Below are positions 1 to 9,383 of a stretch of DNA of 64,000 nucleotides, piece by piece. A program made the position numbers and the translations under genes. The notes below the pieces were generated by a model. That model made no database searches and was not told where the DNA came from. It worked only from the letters and a program-made list of their open reading frames with translations. The DNA is taken from positions 186,001 to 250,000 of the forward strand of contig CAVOQV010000012.1 of the NCBI GenBank assembly GCA_963698435.1, read 5' to 3'. Source of the DNA: Sva-07 sp963698435. GTDB lineage: Bacteria > Actinomycetota > Acidimicrobiia > Acidimicrobiales > Ilumatobacteraceae. Position 1 is the first letter of the stretch, and every line of letters begins with the position of its first letter.

Positions 1-693
1 TGTCCCACAGCCCACCGGACCCGAGTACCGAAGAGCGGACGACGATCTCTCGGGGGGCTGCCTTCGTTGCCGACAGGCACCGCTGCGGCTGCGCCATCGG
101 CGATCGGGCAGCACTGAAGCAGCGTGAGTGGGTCGGCAATCATCCGAGAGGAAAGCACTTCTTCGATGGTGTGCGGGGTCCGATGCTGAGCTCGATCGTT
201 GTGCACAGCGTGGCCGTGGTTCTTGACCGACACGAGCGCCAAGTCTTCGTCGGTGAGGCCGTGGATTGCCTGGTACCGGGTCGCTGCGAGGGCGTACAAG
301 CTGGGGAGGGCGAGACCCGAGCGCCCCTCCGGATCGGTCGACTCTGGATGGATGGCGCCGGCGAAGTTGTCGGTCATCTTCTCGACGCCGACGGCCAGAA
401 CGTTTCGACCGGCCGAGTTCGACGATCTTGGCTGCCTCGTGGAATGCCGTGGTGCCACTCGCACAGGCGTTCTCCACCGTGATGATCGGCATTCCAGTCA
501 GACCCATCTGGTGCAACGCTCGTTGTGCGACGCCGGGCGCACCGAAGACCGTGCCCAAATAGATGGCGTCGATCCTCGGATGGTCGGCGTCCTCCAAGGC
601 CTCGGCGACGGCCCGCCAAATCAACTCGTTGGGGTGTAGGTCCTGCTGCTTGCCGAAGAACGAAGTGCCCACCCCGGTGATAGCAGCGTTCAC
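1..693 (-). CDS. Thiolase-like acyl-CoA acetyltransferase, partial, frameshifted
   Basis: N-terminal part of a thiolase of the lipid-transfer/SCP-x type; the rest lies beyond the window edge. Seen: the nucleophile motif NACASG with Cys at residue 77, then VGVEKMTDNFAG and TDEDLALVSVKNHGHA, all typical of this family. The GTG start at 693 overlaps the TGA of the OB-fold partner gene in a GTGA junction, which implies translational coupling. The frame slips twice, near 405 and in a run of six G at 52-57, while protein similarity continues across both points, so sequence error is more likely than decay. Role inferred: thiolytic cleavage or condensation of acyl-CoA together with the DUF35 protein. 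Confidence 0.75.
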   Translation of the reverse strand, partial: MNAAITGVGTSFFGKQQDLHPNELIWRAVAEALEDADHPRIDAIYLGTVFGAPGVAQRALHQMGLTGMPIITVENACASGTTAFHEAAKIVELGRSKRSGRRRREDDRQLRRRHPSRVDRSGGALGSRPPQLVRPRSDPVPGNPRPHRRRLGARVGQEPRPRCAQRSSSASDPAHHRRSAFLSDDCRPTHAASVLPDRRWRSRSGACRQRRQPPERSSSALRYSGPVGCGT

Positions 694-1046
694 GATGCGA
701 CCTCCACGAGGACGTCGCCCTCGGCAGTTGAGCCGCAGATGGCCACTCGAGCACCGACCGGTGGTCGATCATCGGCAGTGAGGTGGCAGAGCACACGCGG
801 GCCGGCGTCGAGGTCGACGTAACCGACGGCGTATGGCGGGGTCCGGCCCGGGACGGGAACTCGAACGACGGTCGACGACCAAAGAGTGCCGCCGGGTCCG
901 AACGTCGCTGCTTGGAGTGTCGCCCCGCACTCGGCGCAGCGCCCGATCGTTCCGAGAGTGGTCCATTGGCATGACGGGCACGATTGGCCCGCAATGGTGC
1001 GACGATCGGCTTGAACTCGAGGGCGGGGGTCGGGCGTCGTGCTCAT
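690..1046 (-). CDS. DUF35 OB-fold / rubredoxin-like zinc-ribbon protein (thiolase partner)
   Basis: A 118-residue protein with two CxxC pairs (Cys 23/26 and 37/40) forming an N-terminal zinc ribbon, followed by an OB-fold half. This is the usual architecture of DUF35 proteins, which form complexes with SCP-x type thiolases and some steroid or acyl-CoA enzymes. Its TGA overlaps the GTG of the downstream thiolase, matching that partnership. It is transcribed away from the SDR gene at 1139, leaving a 92-bp divergent control region. The assignment rests on the Cys spacing and the neighbouring thiolase. Confidence 0.85.
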   Translation of the reverse strand: MSTTPDPRPRVQADRRTIAGQSCPSCQWTTLGTIGRCAECGATLQAATFGPGGTLWSSTVVRVPVPGRTPPYAVGYVDLDAGPRVLCHLTADDRPPVGARVAICGSTAEGDVLVEVAS

Positions 1047-1077
1047 GCGTGTCCTCGCTTGGGTCCGGGTGCAAACC

Positions 1078-1100
1078 GTAACCTACCATGCGTTGGTTAC
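1078..1100. promoter_or_regulatory. Inverted repeat in divergent promoter region (candidate operator)
   Basis: GTAACC and GGTTAC arms separated by 11 bases lie between the divergent OB-fold/thiolase and SDR genes. A second short palindrome (CCGCCT-ATC-AGGCGG) follows at 1101-1115. Size and symmetry suit a dimeric TetR- or MarR-type repressor; the cognate regulator is unknown. Confidence 0.4.
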
Positions 1101-1138
1101 CGCCTATCAGGCGGTCGACGAGGGCGAAGGAGGCGACG

Positions 1139-1916
1139 ATGCAGATCGACGGCACGGTTGCGATTGTCACTGGGGGCACCTCCGGACTCGGTGCGGCCAC
1201 AGTGGACACGCTTGTCGATCGTGGAGCCATGGTCGTCGTGCTCGATCTGCGAAGGAGATGCGCTCCCCCGAAGCGCTGTTCACCACGTGGTCGGCGACGT
1301 GACTTCGGTCGACGACGCAGTGCGAGCGGTTGAGGCGGCACGAGAGTTGGGCGATTCCGGATTCTCGTGAACTGTGCGGGCATCGGCAGCAACGAGCGAG
1401 TGGCGACCAGTCACCGCGATGGCACGGTACGCGCCGGTGATCTCGATGCATTCCGACGTGTGATCGACATCAACCTGGTGGGGACCTACAACTGCATGAG
1501 TCAGTTCGCGGCAGCCGTCCCACCGTGCGCCCCGGGCGAGGAGTCCGCCGGCGTCGCGGTCAACACGTCATCTCTCGCCGCCTTCGAAGGCCAGGTTGGA
1601 CAGGCGGCGTACTCCGCCTCGAAGGCGGGCGTCGGAGCAATGACGTTTGTGGCGCGCGTGATCTCGGCAACCTGCGGATACACGGTGAACGTGATCGCTC
1701 CTGGCCTCATGGAGACCCCATTGTTCGGAACCATCCGCGAGGACATTCGCGATGGGCTCATTGCCTCGGTCGTGCATCCACCCCGCGTCGGACGACCGAG
1801 CCAGTTTCGGCGTCGCTCGTCTGCCTGTTGGTGGAGCATGAATACCTCAACGGCGAGACAATTCGCTTGGACGCAGCGGCTCGCCTTCCACACCAGCCGC
1901 GACGGTCAACCGATAG
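1139..1916 (+). CDS. Short-chain dehydrogenase (HSD10-like 3-hydroxyacyl-CoA dehydrogenase), frameshifted
   Basis: SDR-family NAD(P) oxidoreductase. The start ATG follows an AAGGAGG box. Seen in order: VTGGTSGLGAAT (TGxxxGxG cofactor site), a DV in HVVGDVTS, NCAGIG, NTSSLAAFEG, the catalytic YSASKAG (YxxxK) and IAPGLMETPLF. The ending NGETIRLDAA is typical of type II 3-hydroxyacyl-CoA dehydrogenases. The frame slips near 1247, 1358 and 1797, so no single open frame carries the protein and the exact stop is uncertain (an alternative frame runs on to 2058). Role inferred: oxidation of a 3-hydroxyacyl-CoA in the surrounding catabolic cluster. It converges on the acyl-CoA dehydrogenase. Confidence 0.65.
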
Positions 1917-1997
1917 ACATTCCGGCAGCGCCGAGCGAATCTGCCGCGGAGTCCGCCGGTCAGCGACCGTGGGGCTGCGTCACTTGTCCGTTGGCCT

Positions 1998-3148
1998 TCA
2001 TCGACCCAAGAGGTGCTTGGCGATGACGATTCGCTGGATCTGGTTGGTTCCTTCGTAGATCTGAGTGATCTTGGCGTCGCGCATCATCCGCTCGAGGGGA
2101 AAGTCGTTGGTGTAGCCATAGCCCCCGAGGAACTGGACGCAATCGACCGTCACCTTCATGGCAACGTCCGACGCGAAGCACTTTGCCATCGCCCCGGTCA
2201 TCGACAGCAGGCCGTCCGGGTCGCCCTCATCGGCCATCGCGCACGCCTTGTAGACGAGTCCTCTGGCAGCCTCGATCTGCATGGCAGCGTCTGCCACCAT
2301 CCACTGCAGACCCTGGTTCGTGGACAGCGGTCGTCCGAAGGTGGTGCGTTCATCGAGATAGCCGATCGCGAAATCGACCACGCCCTGTGCGATCCCGACC
2401 GCCTGTGCGCCGACCGTTGGCCGACTGCGGTCCAGCGTGTGCATCGCGATGGAGAAGCCCTCGCCGACAGCGCCGAGCCGATGCGAATCGGGCACGCGGA
2501 CGTCGTCGAACCGGATGACACCGGTCGGTGAACTCCTGATGCCGAGCTTCTGTTCAAGCTTGTCCACCTGAACACCCCAGCCTGCCTCGACGAGGAAGGC
2601 GGTCATGCCGGTGTGGCGATCGTCGGAGGTCCGTGCGAACACGGTGTACAGATCGGAGATGCCGGCGTTGGTGATCCACGTCTTGGCGCCGTCGAGGATC
2701 CAATGATCGCCGTCGCGCCGGGCGGGCGAGTCGTCATCGCGGCGACGTCGGATCCCGCGTCGGCCTCCGACAGTCCGTAGCTCGCCTGGGACTCGCCGGC
2801 GGCGACTCGCGTGACGTAGTGCTGCTTCAATTCCTCGGAGCCGAAATTGAGCACCGGCAACATGCCGAGCTTGGAGATCATGAACATCAAGCTCGTCGAT
2901 GCGTCGACCCGGGCCAACTCCTCTGCGACGATCGCCTGCTCGACAAGGGATGCGCCACTTCCGCCGTACTCGATTGGGTAAGACACCGCAGTCAGTTCCA
3001 TCGATCTGAGTGCGTCGAACGCTGACCACGAGAACTCAGCGCTACGGTCTGCATCCGCTGCGAGCGGCGCGATCTTGTCAGCGGCGAACTGACGGACGGA
3101 GGAGCGGAACTGCTGCTGTTCGTCGGTGAGGTTGATCGTCTGGTTCAT
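1998..3148 (-). CDS. Acyl-CoA dehydrogenase, frameshifted once
   Basis: FAD-dependent acyl-CoA dehydrogenase of about 380 residues, the usual length. Seen: an N-terminal helical part, the signature GLSEADAGSD, the WITNAG substrate/FAD region, and the C-terminal QIYEGTNQIQR with the catalytic Glu. One frame change near 2725 (TTRPPG against ARRDGDHWILDG) splits the open frame, but similarity resumes at once. Start ATG at 3148 overlaps the stop of the B12 subunit gene (ATGA), placing it in one operon with the mutase and the hydroxyacyl-CoA dehydrogenase. Substrate is probably a short or branched acyl-CoA. Confidence 0.85.
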
Positions 3149-3546
3149 GCTCGGGCGTACCGATCTAGCGTTCTGCGGATCGTTGCGGCGACGTCGTCGG
3201 CGCTTGCACCAGGAGTGATCACCGCTGCGACGCCCTCATCCTGGAGATGTTGGATGTCGGCAGTGGGCACGATGCCGCCGACGACAACTGGTATGTCCGC
3301 TCCGCGTTCCCGCACCCGTTGGACGACGAGCGGGGCAAGTGTCATGCGTGCCCCAGAAAGCATCGACAAGCCGATGAGGTCGACGTCTTCGTCGACGGCA
3401 GCGGCAGCGACCGTGTCGGGGGTCTGGAACAGCCCTGTGTAGATCACTTCAAAGCCAGCGTCGCGCAGTATTCGGGCCACGACCTTGACGCCGCGGTCGT
3501 GTCCGTCGAGGCCAACTTTCGCAACCAGGATCCGTTCACCCGCCAT
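3145..3546 (-). CDS. Cobalamin-binding small subunit of acyl-CoA mutase
   Basis: A 133-residue stand-alone B12-binding domain. The DxHxxG motif that supplies the lower axial His ligand is present at residues 14-19 (DGHDRG), followed by a SML segment and VVGGIVP, the usual corrinoid-binding loops. It partners the separate large subunit at 4510-6136. I prefer ATG 3546 over the GTG one codon earlier because it overlaps the upstream TGA as TGATG. Split large/small subunits are typical of isobutyryl-CoA or 2-hydroxyisobutyryl-CoA mutases and less so of the classic methylmalonyl-CoA mutase. Confidence 0.9.
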   Translation of the reverse strand: MAGERILVAKVGLDGHDRGVKVVARILRDAGFEVIYTGLFQTPDTVAAAAVDEDVDLIGLSMLSGARMTLAPLVVQRVRERGADIPVVVGGIVPTADIQHLQDEGVAAVITPGASADDVAATIRRTLDRYARA

Positions 3547-4445
3547 CACGCCTCCTTGCGCGGTGCGTACTCGTAGAACCCTCGCCCCGTCTTCCGCCCG
3601 AGCAGACCGGCCTCGACCATTCTCGATAACAGGGGTGGTGGCGCATGCAGTGGCTCCTTGAATTCGGCGTAGAGGCTCTCGGCGACGGCCAGGGTCGTGT
3701 CGAGTCCAATGAGATCAGTTAGGTGAAGCGGACCCATGGGGTGATTGCAGCCCTCAACCATCCCGACATCGATGTCTTCCGCAGTGGCGAACCCCGACTC
3801 CATCATCCTTATGGCTGAGAGCAGGTAGGGGATGAGCAGCGCATTGACAACGAAGCCGGCGCGGTCCTGACTATGGATCACGCGCTTGTGGAGTGTCTCC
3901 TCGGCGAACTGCTTGGCCGTGTCGACCGTGAGCGGCGCCGTCATCAGACTGGTGACCAACTCCACCAACTTCAGTACTGGAACCGGATTGAAGAAGTGGA
4001 TGCCGACGACCTGCTCCGGTCGCTGCGTAGCGATGCCGAGCTTCATGATCGGGATCGACGAGGTGTTGCTGGCGAGGACGGCCCCTGGATCCGCAACCAC
4101 CTTGTCGAGGGTGCTGAAGACCTCGGTCTTGGTCTGCTCGTCTTCGACAACCGCCTCCACCACCAGCTGTCGATCGGCGAAGTCGCCGAGGTCGGTCGTG
4201 AAGGAGATGTTTCCGATTGCCCGGTCGCGCTCGGCTTCGGTGAGCTTTCCCGATGCCAGTCCACGATCGAGTGAACTCACGAGGCGACTCCGTCCGGCCT
4301 CGGCTGCGGTCGCGTTCGTCTCACCAACCAGCACGTCGAGCCCGGCACGAGCGCAGACTTCGGCGATCCCGGATCCCATGAGTCCAGCGCCAACCACGCC
4401 GACCCTCTCGATCATCGACTTTGATTCAACTGTGGCATTCGACAC
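3546..4445 (-). CDS. 3-hydroxybutyryl-CoA / 3-hydroxyacyl-CoA dehydrogenase
   Basis: A 299-residue NAD-dependent dehydrogenase of the usual family length. It has the Rossmann motif GVVGAGLMGSG at residues 16-26, NTSSIP, the HFFNPVPVLKLVE signature with the catalytic His, and the C-terminal helical domain ending GRGFYEYA. It sits between the mutase large and small subunit genes and its stop overlaps the next start (TGATG), so it is co-translated with the mutase. Inferred role: the second oxidation of the acyl-CoA pathway encoded by this cluster. Confidence 0.92.
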   Translation of the reverse strand: MSNATVESKSMIERVGVVGAGLMGSGIAEVCARAGLDVLVGETNATAAEAGRSRLVSSLDRGLASGKLTEAERDRAIGNISFTTDLGDFADRQLVVEAVVEDEQTKTEVFSTLDKVVADPGAVLASNTSSIPIMKLGIATQRPEQVVGIHFFNPVPVLKLVELVTSLMTAPLTVDTAKQFAEETLHKRVIHSQDRAGFVVNALLIPYLLSAIRMMESGFATAEDIDVGMVEGCNHPMGPLHLTDLIGLDTTLAVAESLYAEFKEPLHAPPPLLSRMVEAGLLGRKTGRGFYEYAPRKEA

Positions 4446-4475
4446 TCATACTCCTCGTGTTGTCTGGCTCAGGAA

Positions 4476-4509
4476 CTGATGCGGTGCGGTGCGAGGCGCC
4501 GCACCGCAT

Positions 4510-4512
<3 letters not shown>
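4476..4512. terminator. 14-bp perfect hairpin between mutase and dehydrogenase genes
   Basis: Arms CTGATGCGGTGCGG and CCGCACCGCATCAG flank a 9-base loop. The first three bases read on the minus strand are part of the mutase TGA. No T-run follows, so it could act as an attenuator or an mRNA-stabilising stem that sets different expression of upstream and downstream genes, not only as a full terminator. Confidence 0.5.
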
Positions 4513-6136
<1,624 letters not shown>

Positions 6137-6142
6137 GCACTG

Positions 6143-6171
6143 AACTTAGTTTGATGTCCAATCAAATGCAA
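6143..6171 (-). promoter_or_regulatory. Mutase operon promoter with embedded palindromic operator
   Basis: Read on the minus strand: TTGCAT, a 17-base spacer, TAAGTT, then six bases to the ATG, which suggests a leaderless transcript. The palindrome TTTGAT-GTCCA-ATCAAA at 6150-6166 fills the space between the two boxes, an ideal place for a repressor. The MarR gene lies immediately upstream in the same orientation. Confidence 0.6.
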
Positions 6172-6198
6172 TGATGTCGCGCGCCGGGCTCTTGGGAC

Positions 6199-6702
6199 TC
6201 ATATGTAGTCATCTGCCGCGTGCCGGATGAGTGCGAGCAGTTGAAATGCCTCACTCTGTTCGGATGCGGTGAGAGCGACGTTTGTGAAGACGTGGTCGTT
6301 GAGTGCCGCCGAGGCCGACGCGGCTAGCTCACGGCCTGCCCGGGAGATACTCGCAAGCGTGCTGCGACCGTCGCTGGGGTTGGGTGTTCGGGTCACCAGT
6401 CCGTCCAGCTCGAGTCGGTCAACAGCGTTCGTCACGCTTGCTGGGTGCACCTGTAGACGTTCACCGATCTTGCCGAGTGGTAGCTGGCCGGATCGGCTGA
6501 AGTCGAGGAGCATGAGAACCTCGTAGCGGGCAAACGTAAGACCAAACGGCTTGAGCACCGCCTCGACCTGGCCGGCAAAGATCTGCTGAACCCGCATCAC
6601 AGAAGTGACGATCGCCATGCCGCCCGCGGCCTCGTCCCAATGTCGGCCAAGCCAGTTCTGGTAGGCGAGTTCGATCGGATCGGCGCCAAGCTTCCTGCCC
6701 AT
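6199..6702 (-). CDS. MarR-family transcriptional regulator
   Basis: A 167-residue winged-helix regulator with FARYEVLMLLDFSRSG leading the DNA-binding domain, HPASVTNAVDRLE as recognition helix, and the wing LVTRTPNPSDGRS. I place the start at ATG 6702 (MGRKLGADP) because the family's N-terminus aligns there; an open frame extends upstream to 6849. It is 62 bp upstream of the mutase gene, whose promoter carries a TTTGAT-n5-ATCAAA palindrome. Inferred role: repressor of the acyl-CoA cluster responding to an acyl-CoA or free acid. Confidence 0.85.
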   Translation of the reverse strand: MGRKLGADPIELAYQNWLGRHWDEAAGGMAIVTSVMRVQQIFAGQVEAVLKPFGLTFARYEVLMLLDFSRSGQLPLGKIGERLQVHPASVTNAVDRLELDGLVTRTPNPSDGRSTLASISRAGRELAASASAALNDHVFTNVALTASEQSEAFQLLALIRHAADDYI

Positions 6703-6945
6703 CGGGTGCACGCTAACTCTTGAGATGAGCTGCAGTCGGCGGTGCTCATTGAGCTGCATCCAGAGGGCTGTGTCGGCGATTCGGGTGGGGAATTCATCGG
6801 ACGGCACACGCGTAGGGGCACCGACCTGGACACCGGATCCACCTTTCAATGACGCGCATCCGCCGACGCTGTCCTCACAGAGCGGTCGCCAACGTCGCCG
6901 CTAGCGATAGGCCGAGCCCGCTGGACATCCGGGGCGCCCGAATCT

Positions 6946-7259
6946 TCAGGTCTCTCGTGGGTTCAAGACGTCGTCGAGGATGAGGGCGGCGTCGATGGTT
7001 GGTCGGATTTGGTGGCGGTAGTGGTTGGCGAGCATGCGGGTGTCTTTGTGTGGTTGCCGTCGGTGGTGCGGGTGCCGTGTTCGATCTGGGACTGCATCTG
7101 ACGCAGTCGTTGTTTGGCCTTGGCTTCGGTGTCGGCGATTGCTCGTCGCTTCTTGCCGTCGACGATGACTTGCGCGATCCAGCGACCGGTTGTGTCGCCG
7201 CTGCGGGCGCCTTCTTGGTAGACGCTGCCCTCGTGGTTGCCTCGTCGCTTGCCTGGCAT
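6946..7259 (-). pseudogene. Tyrosine-type integrase relic (internal deletion)
   Basis: The first ~80 residues match the N-terminal arm-binding domain of actinophage/ICE integrases (RRGNHEGSVYQ, WIAQVIVDGK, RLRQMQSQIEHGT). In another frame the sequence jumps to an integrase C-terminus (KDTRMLANHYRHQIRPTIDA), including the HY region that carries the nucleophilic tyrosine, and stops at 6946. Roughly 250 central residues with the R-H-R catalytic residues are missing. A tRNA-Ala 3' half lies 160 bp upstream of the start, which fits a dead integrative element. Confidence 0.75.
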
Positions 7260-7277
7260 GGCGTCGAGGATGGTGGG

Positions 7278-7313
7278 AGAGTGGGTTACAGAGTGGGTTA
7301 CAGAGTGGGTTAC
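7278..7313. repeat. Three direct 12-bp iterons upstream of integrase relic
   Basis: AGAGTGGGTTAC occurs three times head to tail with no spacer, 19 bp upstream of the integrase start codon. Direct repeats here could be arm-type integrase sites or operator iterons of the former element. Confidence 0.7.
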
Positions 7314-7417
7314 GTCCACGTATCTGCACGTACAACAGCGGACGCCTGGACCCATGTTGTCCACCTCAACGGCCGTTCGCGGACGATGACGGACACTGCT
7401 TCGGACTGCCAGGCCAG

Positions 7418-7462
7418 CATGGCATGGAAGAGGTCAGGAGTTCGATTCTCCTTAGCTCCACA
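7418..7462 (+). other. tRNA-Ala(GGC) 3' half: attachment-site remnant
   Basis: The sequence from the anticodon loop (CATGGCATGGAAG) through the variable loop (AGGTC), T-arm (AGGAG-TTCGATT-CTCCT) and acceptor strand (TAGCTCCACA) matches a tRNA-Ala 3' half. The 5' half that should pair with it (acceptor GGGGCTA and anticodon arm CTTCC) is absent: the bases just upstream are GGCCAG. Tyrosine integrases cross over exactly in this part of tRNA genes, so I read it as an attL/attR copy of the neighbouring decayed element and not as a functional tRNA. Confidence 0.75.
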
Positions 7463-7465
7463 AGT

Positions 7466-7510
7466 CGAAACCCCAGCGTAGAGGCCCTAAACCTCGGCGC
7501 TGGGGTTTCG
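7466..7510 (+). terminator. 13-bp perfect hairpin after the tRNA remnant
   Basis: Arms CGAAACCCCAGCG and CGCTGGGGTTTCG enclose a 19-base loop, three bases after the tRNA-Ala 3' end. It was probably the original tRNA terminator carried along at the att site. Confidence 0.65.
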
Positions 7511-7519
7511 TCGTTCTCA

Positions 7520-7697
7520 GGCGGAATCGGTCCGGGGGTTAGTTTGGGGGTTGGTTCTTCGACGTCGGCGCGGAGCCTGTCGACGCGGTTGAACGGGATT
7601 CGCCGGCTCATCGTCGACCGATCGTAGGACCGCCCGCGGGTGCCGACGCTTCGCCCGCTCGATCGCGGCGAGCCGGCGCAGCGCGTCGATGTCTTGG
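7520..7697 (-). pseudogene. C-terminal fragment related to the small gene at 9176
   Basis: On the minus strand, without a start codon, the frame reads IDALRRLAAIERAKRRHP. This resembles the tail of the 57-residue protein at 9176-9349 (VAALRRLSEIDKATRRHP). It suggests that a small gene of the same family was duplicated and truncated here. Low confidence because the match is only about 18 residues. Confidence 0.25.
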
Positions 7698-7702
7698 ATC
7701 AG

Positions 7703-8045
7703 TCAGCCGGCGGGCTTGCCGGTCACCAAGATGTTGACCGGGATCCCCTAGCGGCCCCACGCACTCGGTGGTCTTGTTGCCCGGAGCCTTCTTCTGGACA
7801 CCGACAGGGATGTCGACACCAAGAGGTTGTCCGACGAGATTCAGATGTCCCTTCTCGAGATGCTGTGTCCCGTTCGGTGCCCAAACGAGGAAGGGCTCGT
7901 TGTTGTTGTAGCCCTCACACGTGATTGGAAACACGAGTGAGTTCGGATTCGTGTTCACAGGGTCCTTGGGTGTGGCAGCGACCGTGGCTGAGCTCGCCAG
8001 GACGGCGAGGACGGCGACGGCCGTTGCGATGAGTCCTTTGCGCAT
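7703..8045 (-). CDS. Small secreted protein of unknown function, frameshifted
   Basis: About 113 residues beginning with a clear signal peptide (MRKGLIATAVAVLAVLASS, probable cleavage after TVAA). The mature part is short, with two Cys (ITCEGY and TECVGPLG). An AGGAGG box nine bases upstream supports ATG 8045. In a GGGG run near 7752 the frame slips; the corrected end reads IPVNILVTGKPAG with a stop at 7703, which looks more natural than the long Arg-rich run-on. Function unknown; it lies inside the mobile-element scar. Confidence 0.6.
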
Positions 8046-8199
8046 TGTGGTGTTCCTCCTCGGTCATCTCGTGAGAGCGGATCCCCCCACGCAGTCAGGC
8101 TCGCTGCGGTCAGAGGCGAGTGCAAGGGACTAATGGCACGTCAGATGCCGCAATAATTGCGGGAACAACCGGCGAACGTTCGTTACGAGGGTGCCTCGG

Positions 8200-8646
8200 T
8201 CAGTCGTCGATCTCGGCGTGCCAGTCGTCGAGCAATGCGACGGCATCGCCAACAGCATCGACATCGAATTGGACTGCCCGGAGCGCTCGTTGCAGGTCTC
8301 GGTCTAGTCGCAGGCAGAAGATGCCGTCGATGAACATGTCGTTGCCGTAGTCGAGCACGAAAACGACAGCGGCGCAGCGCTCACCCCGAACATCGACGAC
8401 ATCAGGCATCGACCACCGAGGCCGACCCGAGCCCACATCCCATGTCGATGCGAGCCAATCCCTGATGCCCGAGACACCCTCGATCGTGCCGTAGTTCATG
8501 CCGCCAGTACGACGATCCACAAAGACGGCATCGCTGACCGCAGCCGATGAGCCGAAGTCCTCGGCGGGACGATCGCTCAGGTTCACCACATCGATCATGA
8601 ACTTGATCCACTCCACCGCAGCGTTGGTCAACGTCTCGTCCGACAT
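8200..8646 (-). CDS. NTF2/SnoaL-like protein, copy 1
   Basis: 148 residues, paralogous to the next gene. Shared features are the N-terminus MSDE-LTNAAVE, a central WDVGSGRP/WHVGAGRP segment, RGERCAAV, DYGND, and a C-terminal acidic helix ending LHAEIDD/WHAEIDD. The C-terminal half resembles SnoaL-like domains found after BTAD or cyclase regulators. No catalytic residues can be named. The stop regions of both copies are also similar, so the unit was duplicated in tandem. Confidence 0.7.
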   Translation of the reverse strand: MSDETLTNAAVEWIKFMIDVVNLSDRPAEDFGSSAAVSDAVFVDRRTGGMNYGTIEGVSGIRDWLASTWDVGSGRPRWSMPDVVDVRGERCAAVVFVLDYGNDMFIDGIFCLRLDRDLQRALRAVQFDVDAVGDAVALLDDWHAEIDD

Positions 8647-8723
8647 GGCGTCAACGTAGGCGGCGACCCGTCAGCACGATGCGGCGCTCGTCCCGGAGAA
8701 TGTCCACTACGAGGGTGGGTCGG

Positions 8724-9155
8724 TCAGTCGTCGATCTCGGCGTGCAACCGATCGAGTTCGTCCAAGGCTGCGTCGACGGCGTCGACGTTGAACGAGACGA
8801 TCCGTTGCAGCCGTTGGAGTTCAGGGTCCAACACAATGCAGTGCAAGTACTCGGTGAAGGTGTCGTTCCCGTACTCGATCGAGGCGGTGATTGCCGCGCA
8901 CCGTTGACCACGAACCGCTATCACCTGCGGCTCTGAGAACTTCGGTCGCCCAGCGCCGACGTGCCAGATCGAACCCAAGAACACGGGCCACTCGGACGGT
9001 CCGAAGTCGACCCCGAGACTGTTGCGGGCGTCGTACACGAAGTCGGAGCTGACGGATTCACTGATCTCGGTAGGTGAAGGCTCGGCTGTGTTCATGGAGG
9101 CGGACCGGAGACGAATGAACTCCACCGCCGCGTTGGTCAACGGCTCATCCGACAT
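8724..9155 (-). CDS. NTF2/SnoaL-like protein, copy 2
   Basis: About 143 residues, the second copy of the tandem pair. I chose ATG 9155 because the paralogue starts at the same motif (MSDEPLTNAAVE against MSDETLTNAAVE). A GTG at 9179 would add eight residues and overlap the upstream TGA, so coupling is an alternative. Function unknown; the pair lies within the decayed mobile element. Confidence 0.65.
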   Translation of the reverse strand: MSDEPLTNAAVEFIRLRSASMNTAEPSPTEISESVSSDFVYDARNSLGVDFGPSEWPVFLGSIWHVGAGRPKFSEPQVIAVRGQRCAAITASIEYGNDTFTEYLHCIVLDPELQRLQRIVSFNVDAVDAALDELDRLHAEIDD

Positions 9156-9175
9156 GGCGCCAACGTAGTCCGACG

Positions 9176-9349
9176 TCACCGCCCGGCCGACGGGTGCCGA
9201 CGTGTCGCCTTGTCGATCTCGGAAAGCCGGCGAAGCGCCGCGACGACATCGAGGCGGTCACGATCGCCGAGCACACCCGACATGGTGACCGATCGGGCGA
9301 GCTGCTCGAGGTCTTCGGGGGTCGGGTCGTCGGTCACCCTGTCGATCAT
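9176..9349 (-). CDS. Small hypothetical protein
   Basis: 57 residues from ATG 9349 (MIDRVTDDPTPEDLEQ), mostly helical and charged, ending ATRRHPSAGR. The open frame extends upstream to 9448, but that part looks non-coding. It stops just before copy 2 of the NTF2-like pair. The tail is echoed by a fragment near 7.6 kb. Function unknown. Confidence 0.45.
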   Translation of the reverse strand: MIDRVTDDPTPEDLEQLARSVTMSGVLGDRDRLDVVAALRRLSEIDKATRRHPSAGR

Positions 9350-9383
9350 GACGAGGGGGTGTGACGGTTGGCCCGGTTGACAG

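Noticed and set aside
7418..7462. A functional tRNA-Ala or tmRNA gene
   Set aside because: The 5' half (acceptor, D-arm, 5' anticodon strand) is missing in the preceding 350 bases, so nothing can fold.
7366..7611. An open minus-strand frame containing VELRRIELLTSSMPCW
   Set aside because: This peptide is the reverse-complement translation of a tRNA-Ala 3' half and occurs as a false protein in many databases. It marks the att remnant, not a gene.
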